Shown here piece by piece: positions 37,517 through 50,334 of a stretch of DNA of 64,000 nucleotides (position 1 is its first letter; every line of letters starts with the position of its first letter). Both the position numbers and the translations under genes were made by a program. This stretch comes from Cloeon dipterum (taxonomy: Eukaryota; Arthropoda; Insecta; Ephemeroptera; Baetidae): assembly GCF_949628265.1 (NCBI RefSeq), contig NC_088790.1, positions 2,546,545 through 2,610,544 of the forward strand, read 5' to 3'. The notes under the pieces are model-generated. The model was given only the letters and a program-made list of their open reading frames with translations. It was not told where the DNA came from and ran no database searches.

Positions 37517-39463
37517 AATAAGTGCTTTGACTTGGTTTCACATCGCCTATGCAGAGACTTGAATTTTGAGTTTTGTCATTAGAACGTAAGGTTCCAATAA
37601 GGAGTCCTACCCGCGTGAGTCGTAATAGGAGGGAGAGCGGCATAGTCCCATCAGAGGGGAATCGAGCAGCAAGGAACTGACAACGTGGCCGCTATATCAG
37701 GGGGTCGACGTATTGAACGCTCAAAGCAAAACCTTAATGTTTGCCGCGCGTATCTTAATTTAAAATTATATGTATGCTCGTTTGAGGCGTTTTTGCGTAA
37801 TGAAATATATTTGAAAGCATTATTTCACAATTATATAATATTTGAAGTTCTATTTAAAAAAATCTTCTAGGTTGATTGGGGCTTCTTAATAATTTCAAAT
37901 TATTTTCACCACGTTTTAACACTCGAGCGCGTTTGTATGTACAAAACATCCCAATGGGACCATCTTTTCGCCTCCCCGCACCGAGGTGTTAAATTGAAAA
38001 AACCAGACATTTTGTCCATAAAGCCATTGGAAAGGTGCGAAAACCAGCAAGCGTCGAGTCGGCGCCGGTGCGCCTTGCTGCTTTTGGGAGCAGAATATAT
38101 TTTTTATTCTATTGATTACTATAGTTTTCGCAGAGGAATATTGTTAAAATCTAAGATAATACTTTCTTTGATTTATCTTTCGAGAGAAGCAATCGTGCGT
38201 GATTCAAAAAATTAAAAGTGAAAATACGAAGAAAAGAAGAGCAGATATAGTTGAACCGCGCTGAATATCAAAAGCGGCAAGCTCAAGGCTCAAGCTGCAG
38301 AGAAGCAGGCGTTCGCTGCTTTCAAACTCTATTTATTTAGCAACTCAACTTTTGGTTCACTTCTATACACCCAACAATGTCTATATTGAGGAAAGCTGCG
38401 GAAAATTTCGGTGGAATTCAGCAAAATAAATATTCTGCTGCCTATACTTGAGAAAAGATCTCCAAAGACAAAGATTCAATGTAAGATGCATTTTCAACAA
38501 GAACGGTTTAAAATTTCATCAATATACAGCAACGAAAGCTTAAAGCAGTTCACACCAAATCACTAATTCCTTCAGGATTTAAGAATATCTTTGAAAAAAA
38601 TGACCCTTGAATGACCTTTTTACCACATTTTGTCGTGACATCAGCAGTTGAGAATTGTGTTTGTCCCTAGAGCTCGCAGCTCACCCCTCCTCAAAAAAAT
38701 TGAATTCCCTCCAGGTTAAAGATGACTTTTTGTGCAGTCCACGGTACAAAAAATTCTCAAAACATCCAAATCGTTTATGAATGGAAGGAAATTTAACTGA
38801 ATTTATTACGTGTGTCGTTAATAGCGTTTTCCAAAACCAAAACAATTTATTATTGCCTATTAAAGTGATTTTTTAAACCATCACAATATCTATATTGAAC
38901 CTGACGCAAATTACCCTGGTTTAAAATCTACATACTTTTAACTTTTTCTGTTGCAGATTCGGTGAGTGAGAGTGGCTGCACGCGACGATGTGTGTACTAC
39001 TATTACTACAATCAGTCTGATCGACTCGATTCTAAATGTTATTTTTTTTAGTTTTCGCTAAGCAAGCTATTTTTTATTTTACTCATATAAAAAAATCCAA
39101 ATTTTTTAAATCGATTTTCAGATAACATGAAATTTCGAATTATTGCTATCAATTATTTTTCTACGCGCAAGAACGCCTCAAACGCATACTGATAATTTTC
39201 ATTTAAGATATTTAAAGGTGGCAAACAAATAATAGGTTCTGGTTTGAGCGCTCAATATACGTCGACCCTCTGATAGCGGCCACGTTGCCAGTTCCTCGCA
39301 GTTCGATTCCCCTCTGAGGAGATTCTGCCGCTCTCCCTCCTATTACGACTCGCGCAGCCAGGACTCCTTATGGGAACCTTGCATTCTAATTACAAAACTC
39401 AAAATTCAAGTCCCGGCACATGCCAAAACCAAGCCGATGTGAAACTAAGTCAAAGCACTTATT
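37517..39463. mobile_element. Non-autonomous element with about 290-bp inverted repeats
   Basis: The left end AATAAGTGCTTTGACTTGG and the right end reading AAGTCAAAGCACTTATT are inverted. Complementarity continues inward (GTCGACGTAT, GTGGCCGCTAT, GTTTGAGGCGT), making repeats at about 37517-37800 and 39172-39463. The interior of about 1.4 kb has no recognisable protein; the largest open frame (37937-38215) is featureless. The repeat arms differ by many substitutions, so the insertion is old. A single end recurs at 46686-46818 next to unit 5. Confidence 0.75.
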
Positions 39464-40957
39464 TAATTAATCTTTGTTTAGCAAACTGATTTATCGCTGC
39501 AGCTTCAGACTCGGAGAAATGTCAACTTGCCGCGACTAAATCAAATCTGAATTTTCATAAATTGAACCTTTTCAGTTCATTCGAACAGTGTCACGGCATT
39601 GAATTTTAATTAAAACCGGATAATGTAACTGCAGCCATCATTTTAAGTCAATTCAATCGCACCCTTTGTTACCGTTTTGATTACTCGACTTAGATTCCAA
39701 TATTAAAGTCTTTTTGTATTAAAAACTAGAATTATCAACGGGTTGGAGGTCAAAACGGTGTACTCAAGCCCAATTGTTCAGACCAAATTTTTTGCCAAAC
39801 GCCTAACTAGAGCGGCCAGGTTGCAAACTCAGAATCAGAATGATGATAATAACCAGAGCAGGCGCGCTTTATTTATACGCTTGTCCCCTACTCCTCATTT
39901 ACATACAGACATATAATGACAGGTTATATCTTACATGGTGTAGGTCGTCTCACATTATGCTATTACCTAAATTTCTACAAAAATATAGATTCAAAGTGAT
40001 TTTATTGCAAATCAGCAGAGTTACTGTGCTCCACACCTCCCCACATTCAGAACACAACAGATAAAAATGCATTTTGACTCCAATACATTCAAGGGATTAC
40101 TGGAACTTTTATGCAAAATGAAACCACCAAATGCACCTCAGGTTGCATAAGTTCAATGCTATATTTGTTTCTCAGAGGGTGAAATGTCATAATTATTATT
40201 TATTGATAACATAATTCACGCCTGCATTGACAATCGTTGAAATATTGTTGTGCACCATGTTCGTACAGAAAATGATTAACTTTTTTGCGCAATCACGGGT
40301 CAGTGCAACACGAGAGAAAAATCAAGTCATTAATTTTTTTCCTTCAAAATACCCAGTTGGAAGTTTATGTATCCGAATATCATCAGAAATACATGTTCCA
40401 TTTCGAACACTTTGTTCCCTCGATCGTATACAGTTACTTCCTCTTTTCTACTCAATATTTTGATCTTTTCGAATCAATTTTTGATAAGAAATAATTTAGA
40501 CTAGAAAATTAATTAATTATTCAAAAATTATCTTTATTGTCTTTTGGCGAGGACATACATCAGAAATGGTTACAATTGCGTTCATATGCCCTCCAATTGC
40601 GCACTAAACTCACAAGAAATAAACTGCTCAATTTCATTCGTCCGAAAGCACAAACCGCAGTCACCTTTTTGTCCAAAAGAACAGAAATCTGCCAATTTTG
40701 TTAAAAATTTATTCTGTAGGTGCATTATATAAATTTTAGCAGCAATGGGGTGAATAGAACAAACTTAAAATTGTATGTGGGCACGAAAAAAATGGAATAT
40801 TATTTGTAGAGAGTTAGAATGCAAATTAATTCACTAAAAACTCGTGTAAAAAAACAATATATTAAACTCACTGTGTACTCGATGAAGCTTTTTGGAAGCA
40901 ATATGCGATTCAAAATCGAAATTCCTGGCTCCCAAAAGCACTAGAGGTTGCAGTATA
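39464..40957. other. Unique AT-rich DNA, no gene seen
   Basis: Only short, featureless open frames. No RNA gene or repeat is supported, although 39840-40065 looks vaguely repeat-like. Confidence 0.5.
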
Positions 40958-41330
40958 AGTAAAGAATTTTATGAATTTTGCTCAATCACGACCGTTGGAA
41001 GTTTGAAAGCGCTTTGCGAGCGACGATTGAGCGGGAAACAGGTGACACGATTAAAAAGAGCAGCGTCGAAGTCGAATAGTTCCCTAAAAACTCAATTTAT
41101 TGGATAGTTCATTGCTTTGAAACCATATATTCATCGTAACGTAAATCTCGGGCTCTGTCAATGAGCGGGCTGTTTGCAGCAGACGAGGAGCTAACTGCCG
41201 AAAACAGCCTACCACCTCAAACGAGGTGAACGCAGAAACAAAAATTCTTTGCTTGATTTTTTCCATCGAAAATTCGCTACGGGTGAACATTAAGGATAGC
41301 AATGTCTAACCTTGTTGATTCCCAAGTTTG
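40958..41330 (+). repeat. Diverged copy of histone spacer
   Basis: AAAGAATTTTATGAATTTTG matches the H3-H2B spacer near 1745. The match continues to about 41040, then jumps to the part corresponding to 2157-2440 (AGAGCAGCGTCGAAGTCG onward), including the isolated CAAAGCAAT on the minus strand. About 330 bp of the original is deleted. Confidence 0.85.
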
Positions 41331-43600
41331 CAATTTATTTAACTTTTCCAATTAAAAAATGTATAGATAGAAAAATATATAATTCATCGTCTATATAGGA
41401 ACAGGAAACCACATATGAAACCGATTATTTGATAGATTATTTGACTAGAAACTGATTATTAAACCGATTATTTGCCTCTGAATTTCCAACTGTAATAATC
41501 GATTATTTCTTTGCCAAATCGACTATTTTTGCACATCCCTAGGTCCCAATCTGTATGTGTGTTAAAGGATTTTGCGGGGAAATTCACTATCATTCCTCTT
41601 TAATTTACCCTAATAAATTAATTTTTACACCAAAATCGATCATTTTTTACAATTTTTTGTCAAATCTAAAATAATTCTTTAAGCGCCAAAATTTAAGATG
41701 TATATTGCAAATTTTTTATTAAAACTAGATCATTAGTTATTGCCATTAAATGCTTATATAGGCTACGCAGATTAAATAAATACCAAAAGACTGCAAGTGA
41801 TTTTTTATTTACTTTGAAATATATCGGGCGTATTTTAGAGGTTAACTCACAAAACTCACAGATATTCGAGAGAAAAAAAACTATATTTTTTTCCCACAGA
41901 TCGGAATTTTCAGAGGAACGCGCATTTCAAAGTCCCCCCTGAGGTGAATGGTAAAAGGTTACTCCAGGCTGGAAAGAATAATCCTCATGGGATTGTCAAT
42001 GCAAGGTATTTTTTTCTTCTCTCGTATAGTCGTTTTGGTACTTCAATCACGTTTTACTTTCAAACACCCAAAGCGCTTTTAGAAATGAGAAAAAGGTCTC
42101 AGCACTATGGAACGAATTTATGTCGCTTCCAGGTGGTCTATCTTGTAATTCACTTTTGTTTGTTTCCCTGTTAAGTCGGACGTTTTAAAAAAAGTTGTCA
42201 CCCAGAAACTCATCTCATCTTTTCAACTCGACAGTAAAACGACCGCAGTAGCTACCAACCCATTCCATCTGTCATATTTTTGAAGAGGGACCTCTCTGTA
42301 TTCATCTCAAAGAATGCGACCGCCCGCAAGGGATTAGGTGGCTTAGGCGATTCTTTAAATCTTTATACCCCCAGAAACCTTTAGTGTTCCCAAAGCCATG
42401 TGTGACTCTTCCTTAAAGTTAGCAACAATCGGAATGGGAAGGGAATTGAACATATATTTTGGAGCGTGAATTCCTGAGTACACAGAGTCGAATTTCACGT
42501 TTATTTATTTATTTTATTTGTCTACATACAACGATACAATAATTGAAGCTACTCAGTTATCAGTTCCTATTATCGCGTATTTAAAAATAAAGTCACACAA
42601 AATTAAATGAAAAAAGAAGATAAAATAACATATATAGTGTATATACATTTAAACTACTAGTCACTTAAAATTTTCCTGAATTGATTCTGGATAATCGTGA
42701 ATCGTGAGGAATGTATTGTTTGTTAAGACATTTTATATGCGACGGTTATTTTTGGTTTACGTTTTGGTTATAGGCCTTGTCCGGCGCGACTATCTTTTGA
42801 TTGCCGTAGTTTCAGAAACGTGTTCGCTTCTTTTTTGTATGTGTCATTGACATCAGTGAAATAAAGTTTAATAATCTCAATTTGCGGACTTAAAATAATA
42901 ATTATTAATACCCTCCCTCTTACAGAAGTAGTTTGTTAAATTGTTAAATTGAAGCAAAATCTTAGCTGTAAAGTCCCGTAGTTTTTTCAATCAGAAGTTG
43001 AGAAGAGAAGCTAATTTTATTTGAAACAATGTGCAAATACATCCTCTAGAGTCAGTGTGTGTTACAAATGTATTTAATATAATAGCGAATCACTTATAAA
43101 CAACTAAAATTGGATTTTTTTGCCTTCCGTTTGTCCAAATTCTATGAAAAAACTCGGTAAACTTTTTAATTCAATCAATTCAAAAGTTGACAGGAATATA
43201 TATGAAATTTTACAAGCAAACCGAAAGAGTGAGAATTTATTAATTTTACGAACATTTTGGAATAAAATTATATATGAATATCATAAAGCGATAAATTGAA
43301 GGAGGAGTCGGCCTGGACAAGATTTGATTTTTTTAATTTCTTTTCTAATTTTTAGTTCCCGAAATCTATTATAATATTGAAAAATCGAGCATGATCGTTT
43401 TAGTATAGCGAGCTAAATCACACTTTTCCAAGAAGTGCAGATTTTAAATTTATTTTTCAAAATTGATTCATTCTTATCCTGCGTACATTATTTGAATAAG
43501 AAGATTAAAATAAAAAAATCTCTATACTTAATTCTTGTACAGCCAAAATCAAGTTCGTTGCTACGGACGACGGGTCGAAGAGGGGGTGGTTTCCAACATG
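41331..43600. other. AT-rich intergenic DNA
   Basis: No gene supported. Positions 41541-41604 are a fragment of the array-unit insert in inverted orientation (matches about 47670-47730). A TTTATTTATTTATTTTATTT tract near 42502 may be a retroelement tail. Confidence 0.5.
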
Positions 43601-43760
43601 TCCGCCACTGGTATATAAACTGGGGGGTTACAATGAGCATCTCATAAAACTGTCAGAGCGTGCTGCTGTCGCATCGCACTTTGCTCCGTCTCCCTGCTTT
43701 GCTCCGCTTCGCACACGACGCTTTGTCAGTTTTTTCTAGTTGATCCATTGCATTTCTTTG
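43601..43760 (+). promoter_or_regulatory. Promoter and non-coding first exon of the single-copy RNF146-like gene
   Basis: TATATAAA at 43612-43619, a CTCATAAAAC start region about 30 nt downstream, then a 5' UTR ending TTTCTTTG|GTAAGTG at 43760. The 156-nt UTR intron ends CTTCAG at 43916. The AGAGGGGGTGG block near 43580 and the TATATAAACT context are shared with the array copies, but the CCAAT and histone segment is absent. Confidence 0.75.
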
Positions 43761-43921
43761 GTAAGTGAATATTTTTTGTTTCCTCGCATGTTATTCTTTT
43801 TAATAAGCATTTCACCATTTTCAAACATTTTAACAGCCCATTTTTAAAAATTAAGAATAAAAACCGCGCGAAAAATCACGGAACAAATTTTTAACTATAT
43901 ATTCTTTTATCTTCAGGTGAA

Positions 43922-44686
43922 ATGGCCGGATTACGAGAACCCTGGGCCCTATGGACGAGCAGAGACCCTGATGGCGCTACCAGCTTCAACATGGCAAGGT
44001 GTCTGACGGACATTGACGAGGACATCGTCAATCTGGAGGACCAGGAAGGGGACGTGAATGGTGAGATTATGTCAATAAAATAAATTTTAGATATAATTGG
44101 CCTGCATGAAAATAAAAACGAGTGATGCAAAAGAAATTATAGTTCTTTATTCTTGCTTAGCTGTGTCGAATTCATTCATAACATTTTTTATTTTGTTACC
44201 TAGCTTTGCTAATAGCTCTCTCGTTTTAATTCCTCAGAGGGCACCGAATGCCCCATCTGTCTTCTGGCTCTGGAGTTGCCTCTGCGCTTGCCCTGCTGCG
44301 GCCATTTATTCTGCTTTGAGTGCAGCTGGAGCAGATTGAATCGCTGCGCTATGTGCCGAACTCCAGTGCCACGCGAATTCTTGGACAAGCCCGAAGAGTT
44401 CCTCAGCAGTCCCCTTCCACAGCCAGCCACACAGTTCAGCTGGATTTTTAAGACCAGCGCCGGCTGGTGGCGTTTCTCGCCGCGCCAGGAGCAGGCGATA
44501 AGGCGGGCGTTGCGTTCAGGCACACCTGAGCTCAAACTCATCGTCGCGGGCAAGGAGGCTACCTTGGATTTCAAATCGCTTTTAATTAAGCAAAATCTCA
44601 AGGTAGGCGCCATTACAATTGCCCGCAATGGTAGCTTCGACGCTCTTGGGGTCGCTGGGCTCAAACACTGGCCGGCCTCTCCGTGA
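43922..44686 (+). CDS. RNF146-like: Single-copy RNF146/Iduna-like RING-WWE E3 ligase
   Basis: Coding exons 43922-44060 and 44238-44686 with a 177-nt phase-1 intron (G|GTGAGA ... CCTCAG|A) give 195 residues from MAGLREPWALWTSRD to KHWPASP. The RING is CPICLLALELPLRLPCCGH ... CAMC. The segment PREFLDKPEEFLSS closely recalls the RNF146 linker after its RING. The WWE-like region has FSWIFKTSAGWWRF and LIKQ, then GVAGLK. It has the same length and intron position as the array copies, with perhaps 70% identity by eye. The 3' flank has no histone hairpin, so ordinary polyadenylation is expected (ATTAAA at 44982-44987 is one candidate). It is probably the donor lineage of the array gene, or its sister. 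Confidence 0.9.
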
Positions 44687-45526
44687 CCGGCGGCTGCCAA
44701 GAAAACAGGTGATCTCGCCGCGTGGTGGATAACACACGTCCCTCGCGCGCCCATTCCTCGTCCATATCGTGTACATTTTTGTACATACTAAGTTCCTACT
44801 AGTTAGTTTATCAATTAGTAAGTAAAGTCAAAAATGATAATTTTAGAATTTTTTTTAATTTTAATTTGTAAAAGTGATTTTCGGCATTTTTAACTTTTTT
44901 TAGCATAAATTTTGTACATAATTTAATTTAGAATATTATTATTCCTGCCCGACATTTCAATGATTACCTCCACAAGTTATCATTAAATATGTGATGGCAC
45001 ATTGTTCTGATGAGAAATGTCGGAAGAAAATTTAAAGTGCTTTGCGGGTCACACATTAACAGCTGGATGGGAATACCTCTTTTTTCTGACCGCCTTGGAT
45101 TTGCTCATAAAATGTGTACCTAAAAATCTTGGCTAACATGAGACAAACGCCGCAGGTTTCGTGCAATAATAGTCTGTATACCAAGTCGGAATATTTTAAA
45201 TTTAACCCATTTACGGAATGTGTTAGAAAATGTGAAAGATATGCTTCTATACTTTTGTGGTATTATCTTTAATTGTGTCCCTTTATTGAGAACACGCTCG
45301 TGAATTCAGCTGTGAATTCTTATACTTGTGAAGTATTTGAAATGACTGACCTATTTGAAAAATAATAAAATTGTTGATACGTGCGTACCTGAAATAAATT
45401 GTAAATTTTGTTTGTTTTGATATACTGAAAACAATAAAGCAAAATTGTTCAAAAATATAAAGACTTGATAATTTAATTTAATCAATACTCTTTCTTTTTT
45501 AAATTTTCGCATTTTTTCATAACTGT
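44687..45526. other. 3' flank of the single-copy RNF146-like gene
   Basis: AT-rich, no further gene. No GGCCCTTTTCAGGGCC-type hairpin was found on the sense strand, in contrast to the array copies. Confidence 0.6.
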
Positions 45527-45700
45527 TGAGCGGGAAACACTGCATGGTGGTCGAGAGCATTATCACGTCAGCAGCGGCATAGCCGCGCACGCATAGGAGC
45601 TCTTGGAACCTGCAATGTTAGCGATCCATCTGAGCGAGCTGTTAGCGGCGGATGAGCGACCAACTGCCGAGAACAGCGTGCATCGCCTTGAACGTGGAGC
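45527..45700 (+). repeat. Second diverged copy of histone spacer
   Basis: TTGAGCGGGAAACA, GAGAGCATTATCACGTCAGC and GATCCATCTGAGCGAGCTGT match the H3-H2B spacer (about 1813-1925), followed by a piece like 2290-2350. Confidence 0.8.
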
Positions 45701-45789
45701 CGAGGACTGCTGCGTGTGGCCTTAATGAGCCCCCCAGTAAGGAAATACCAATCTCTCCTTGAGTTTAATGATCGTGAATAAGTCATATT

Positions 45790-46676
45790 TGATGACGTCG
45801 AAACTGGTCGAGGAATAAAAACGACGAATTTCTCTTGTATGACAACGAAGATAAAGCCTGGGTTTAATTATATTCAACATTTTTATTGTGTTTTGGCCGA
45901 TGTGAGTTGCCTCAATAACGCATGATCGCAGCCAAAAGAGCAGGCTTCAATCAGTTAAATTTAGCCAAGAATTATTGGTAAGTGATAAACAAAACGAATA
46001 AACGTGAATGTTCCAATATCTGCTGAGATATCTCTCCTTTCTCTGCATGCATTGTTTAACAGCTGAGTTTTAAATTTTACAAACATGCCTCTCCAAATTT
46101 AAAAAACACGACTCTGATTTTTCCTTGCAAAAAATAAGATAAAATAGAAAAAATTAAAATATGGGGTCCTTGGGAAGCTTAGACGGTCGACTTTTTCTTC
46201 TGTACTCAATTTATTTCCAAAAACATGAAATCTTCACGAATCATGAAAAATGATGACGATTGCACTGTATTTAAAATGGGTCAATTTGACAAGGAAAAAA
46301 CTTTGTCAAATTGACGATGACCGCTTTTTAACAAGCTTTAAACTCGTCACGATTTTAAGCACTCGACTAGCATACTGTCGCTAACTAGCTTTTAAAACTG
46401 GTTAAAACTAGGTCATCGTCAATTTAACAAGCTTAAACCGTGTCACTGCTGGCCTGTCGCCGTGGCGTACGCTGGCCTGTCACCCCACGGCCGCTTTGCG
46501 CAGGCCGCCGCACAAGAGCGTATTCCAAGCAAGACAGGAAATTGAAACAGGAAACAAGAATTCCTGCTTTTTCCTGGAATTCCGGCAGGACAGGAAAATA
46601 TTTTTGAGGAACAGGACAAGACAAGAATTATGTTTCAAAACAATTCCATTCTTGGTCTATTTTATGTCAAATATAT
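45790..46676. repeat. Older, diverged inverted copy of part of the array insert
   Basis: Reverse complement of about 5860-6700 of unit 1 (sequence around the palindromic module, the AAGCTTAGACGGTCGAC stretch and GGTCGAGGAATAAAAACGAC), with more substitutions than between array units. The palindromic arms at about 46310-46425 are retained. Confidence 0.85.
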
Positions 46677-46685
46677 CACATATAT

Positions 46686-46818
46686 GGGACTATGCCGCTC
46701 TCCTTCCTATTACGACTCACGCGGGTAGGACTCCTTATTGGAACCTTACGTTCTAATGACAAAAATCAAAATTCAAGTCTCTTCATAGGCGATGTGAAAC
46801 CAAGTCAAAGCACTTATT
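46686..46818. mobile_element. Single end of the inverted-repeat element
   Basis: Matches 37517-37655 in reverse orientation and is joined to unit 5 exactly as the full element is joined to unit 4, so it predates the inversion or duplication. Confidence 0.75.
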
Positions 46819-47762
46819 CAAGTGTGTGTTCGTGAAACTTTTAAGGGTAATTGTCAATTTTACCGACCTTATTACTCCATCATGAATTTTTCATAATTAT
46901 GTTGTTAGGGGTGTTTCATAGTGTGTAACATGAATATTTGAGCAAGAAATTCGGGGGCCTTTGTTGGGAAATCGCGAATTTCGAAAACTGAAAATTTCAG
47001 ATAGTAAATCAGAAATATCAAAAGGTATCTTCGGTCCAGATTGGAATTTTGATGTGGTTTTTTCACCTTCAGGCGTAACTTTTTGAGTAGAACATGTTTG
47101 CCATTGGTCAAAAATTTGTAGGTCAGAGGTCAAGGTCACAAATTCGCATGAAAAATGTTCAATTAAAAATATCACAAAATACGCCCCCTCGGATTTTTTT
47201 CATGGAAACGTAAAAAATGTAGCCCTGAATGCATAGAATATAAGTTTATATACTTCAACCCCCTCAAAAAAATGTAAAACAAAAGTTTAGCGTCTTAGGG
47301 GTGGGGGGTAAAAGCACACCTAAACCTTTCAGATGGTTAGGGTAGGTCGAGACGAGTCCAACGGTGGGTAGTTTTTGCAATTCTGATCCTTATAGAACCT
47401 GAGATTTGAGACTTGCGAAAATTTTTGCCAATTTTCTCCGAAATTTACGGTGCTAGACTATGTTTTCTCACATGATTTGGAATCCTCTCATCGAGATCTA
47501 TCGGACAGCCAGAGTCTTTTTGGGGAAATGTGGAATTTCAGAGAAAATCGCAATTGCAAAATTCCGTTGAAAATTCTCCATTTAAAACAATGCTAAGTTT
47601 GAGGCCGATTTTCACGAAAATTTACTGTGCTGCCTATGTATTTTTTTAACTGTACATGATTTGTAGGACCCAATCTGTATGGGTATTAAAGGATTTTGCG
47701 GGGAAATTCATAATCATTCCTCTTTAAATACACATAAATTATAATATTGTAGTTCAAGTCTA

Positions 47763-50334
47763 CCCGTGCAGAAATTTATTGGCAAAACATATTCCAGGAA
47801 TAATCCAACTTTGTCAAAGAATATTCCGCGAGAATATAATTCGATTAAGAAATGTTTACGCTTTATTTAATCCAGGATTAATCCATAGAATATTCCAAAA
47901 AAGATATTCCAGGAATGTTCCTGGATTAATTCAAAAGGAGAACTTTTGAAATACAAAATTTCTCCTTTGGTTTAATCTAGGAACAATCCTGGAATATCTT
48001 TTAGGAATATTCTTTGGATTAATCCTGGATTAAATAAAGCGTAAACATTTCTTAATCGAATTATATTCTTCTTATGTAGCTTATAATATTCCTAGAATAG
48101 TCTTTTTTCCCCTTTTAGATAATCTTAGAATATTCCCAGAACATTTCCTAAGGGTGAATTGGGTTTTATTAGGTAATTATTTAAATAATCAACTACATAT
48201 TTTTTAAATTAAAAATTTGCAAAATTTATTGATTTATCGACGCATTTCACATTTTATCAATTCATTACATTTACATTTTTTGGTTTATCTTTTAAAAATC
48301 TGATGACAACGAAGGGTTTTCGCGACCGCCATGTGATTTTTTCTGCAAGAAATGATAACACACGACGGGGTTAAACACAAAACAAAAATATTTTGCTCAC
48401 CAAGCGTTTTACCGTGCACAAAACCATAAATAATTGAACGAAATGATTTCGTTTAAAATATAAGATTGTAGGAAATACACAAACTTAACATTAGAATATG
48501 ACACTGTTCGCTGCTTAAATTTAAATTTATTTAAAACCATTTAAAATTTCAGAAAAATATTTTCAAACAAAAAGTCGAATTCAACAATACTGCAAAATCG
48601 ATGATGTAAATAAATGTTGAGTTCAAAGGTACAAAAGCATACATGTTACATACATTTATTATGCCAGCCCAATCTTAAGTTTAATTTAATGATGTTAACA
48701 ATATTTGTTTTATGTATCTAAACGCCTTTTTTGTTACTGAACTTTCTTGCATCATAAGTATAGTATTAGAAGACTCTGTACATGATATTAGAAGTGATAA
48801 AAATTACATACAATACATGGCCGGAATAAAAAAACTAATATGCTTACATTTATTTCAAAGGCAAAATCGAGTAAGTACATACTGCTGTTACGAACGATGC
48901 TTGGACACATTAAATAACATTGTTCAAATGTAAATTAATTAAGTTACAGTAGTTAATATATAAATATTATCCAAGGCAACTACACAATTATGTATACAAA
49001 TAATATACATACATACATATTACTGAATAGCATTAATTTTACATAACATCAACTATGCATTATAATTGCGCAGGTTCATTCAAGCATTCGCGATGGTGTT
49101 TCCGAACACACATAAATGATAATATTCTAAAATACATAAGTTAACCACGTATACATATACCTTTTACTGCTCATGATGAGGTGACACTGATTGTGAGTGA
49201 TTGATTTTGCGAGTACTTATTCAACTGAGACGGGATTGCAAATGCAAAAACATACGCTGGATGCGACTACCATGCGCGCGTCAGAGCGTCTTGAGGTCTT
49301 GAGTCTTGATGAGGATTGGTATGCGGCGCTTGGGCGCTCGTGGTTCAAGGACAGTGCGCATTGAGGAAATGGAAGGAATCGACTGTAATTCTGACATTCC
49401 ATCAACGGCAGAAGCGAGTCCTTGCAAGTTTGGGCGACGGCAGAAACCCAAGCAGCCAACCGCCTGCTGCCGTAAACCCCTCCTACGCTGGACGATTGAG
49501 CGAGAGTAGTGTAGCAATGCTGCAGCTCTAACGTGCGCGCTCCTTTCATTCCCGCCAAATATATTTCTCTCTTTATCTCAACAAAATAAAGAAAACTTGG
49601 AAACTTATAAAAACCTCGATCTCTACGCGTTCTCTGAATCTTCTACCGCAACACCATAAATTGTATAAAATAGTGCGCCCTCTCTATGCCTTTCGCCACC
49701 CATTATATGTAGGAGCGTACATGCTTGTGCAGTCGCCGCAAACGCGAGCAGACTATAAAAGCCCTAAAATCCTCTTTTTAACCCTTTTTGTCTTTCGTGA
49801 CCAGACTTGTTACAAATTTGACAGTTTATTGGTTATTAAATACAAAAGAATATTCCTGGAATATTCCTTGAAATAATTTTTTGGATTGTTCCTAAACTGA
49901 TCCAAAGAATATTCCTAGAATAATCACGAATGCAAATTAATTTTTACACCATCAGGATTAATCTAGGAATATTCTTTGGATCAGTTTAAGAATAATCCAA
50001 AAATTTATTCTAAGGAATATTCCAGGAATATTCTAAAAATATTCTTAATGATTAATCTTCAGATTGATCTCCAACCATTCTCTGACTTAACCAAAGATTA
50101 ATTTTGGAATAATAAAAAGATATTTCTGGATTAATCCAAAGAATAATCCTTTGGATTATTCCAGGATCATTCCAAGATCATCTCGAAGACTATTTTTTCA
50201 GGATCATCTTAGAATGTCCTTAGAATAGTCAAAGATTAATCTAAGATTGTGTTTTTGGGAATATTCTGTTCTGCCATCCTCAGAATATTCTGGAATATTC
50301 CGGAATAATTTTTGCCAAAAAATTTCTGTGCGGG
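47763..50334. mobile_element. Non-autonomous TA-flanked DNA transposon, 2572 bp
   Basis: Starts CCCGTGCAGAAAT and ends ATTTCTGTGCGGG, flanked by TA (47761-47762 and 50335-50336). The empty site, AAGATCTAGACTTG, is seen in unit 1 near 10425-10438. The ends are rich in GGAATATTCC and GGATTAATCC words. It is the same family as 16627-18600: termini match and the core near 49710-49810 (GCTTGTGCAG, AACCCTTTTTGTC, GACCAGA) recurs near 17825-17905. No transposase; inner frames are short and unrecognised. Confidence 0.87.

Noticed and set aside
37650-39340. tRNA-like GTTCGATTCC in the inverted-repeat element
   Set aside because: Only the T-arm-like motif is present; no complete cloverleaf can be drawn, and it is part of the element's inverted repeats.
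39835-40065. Possible solo LTR on the minus strand
   Set aside because: There is a TATA-like stretch and TGTTGTG-like start, but no convincing matching end, target duplication or internal element; too weak to call.
47763-50334. CRISPR-like interpretation of the repeated GGAATATTCC words
   Set aside because: The words are short, irregularly spaced and palindromic, lie within a TA-flanked transposon, and the genome is eukaryotic.
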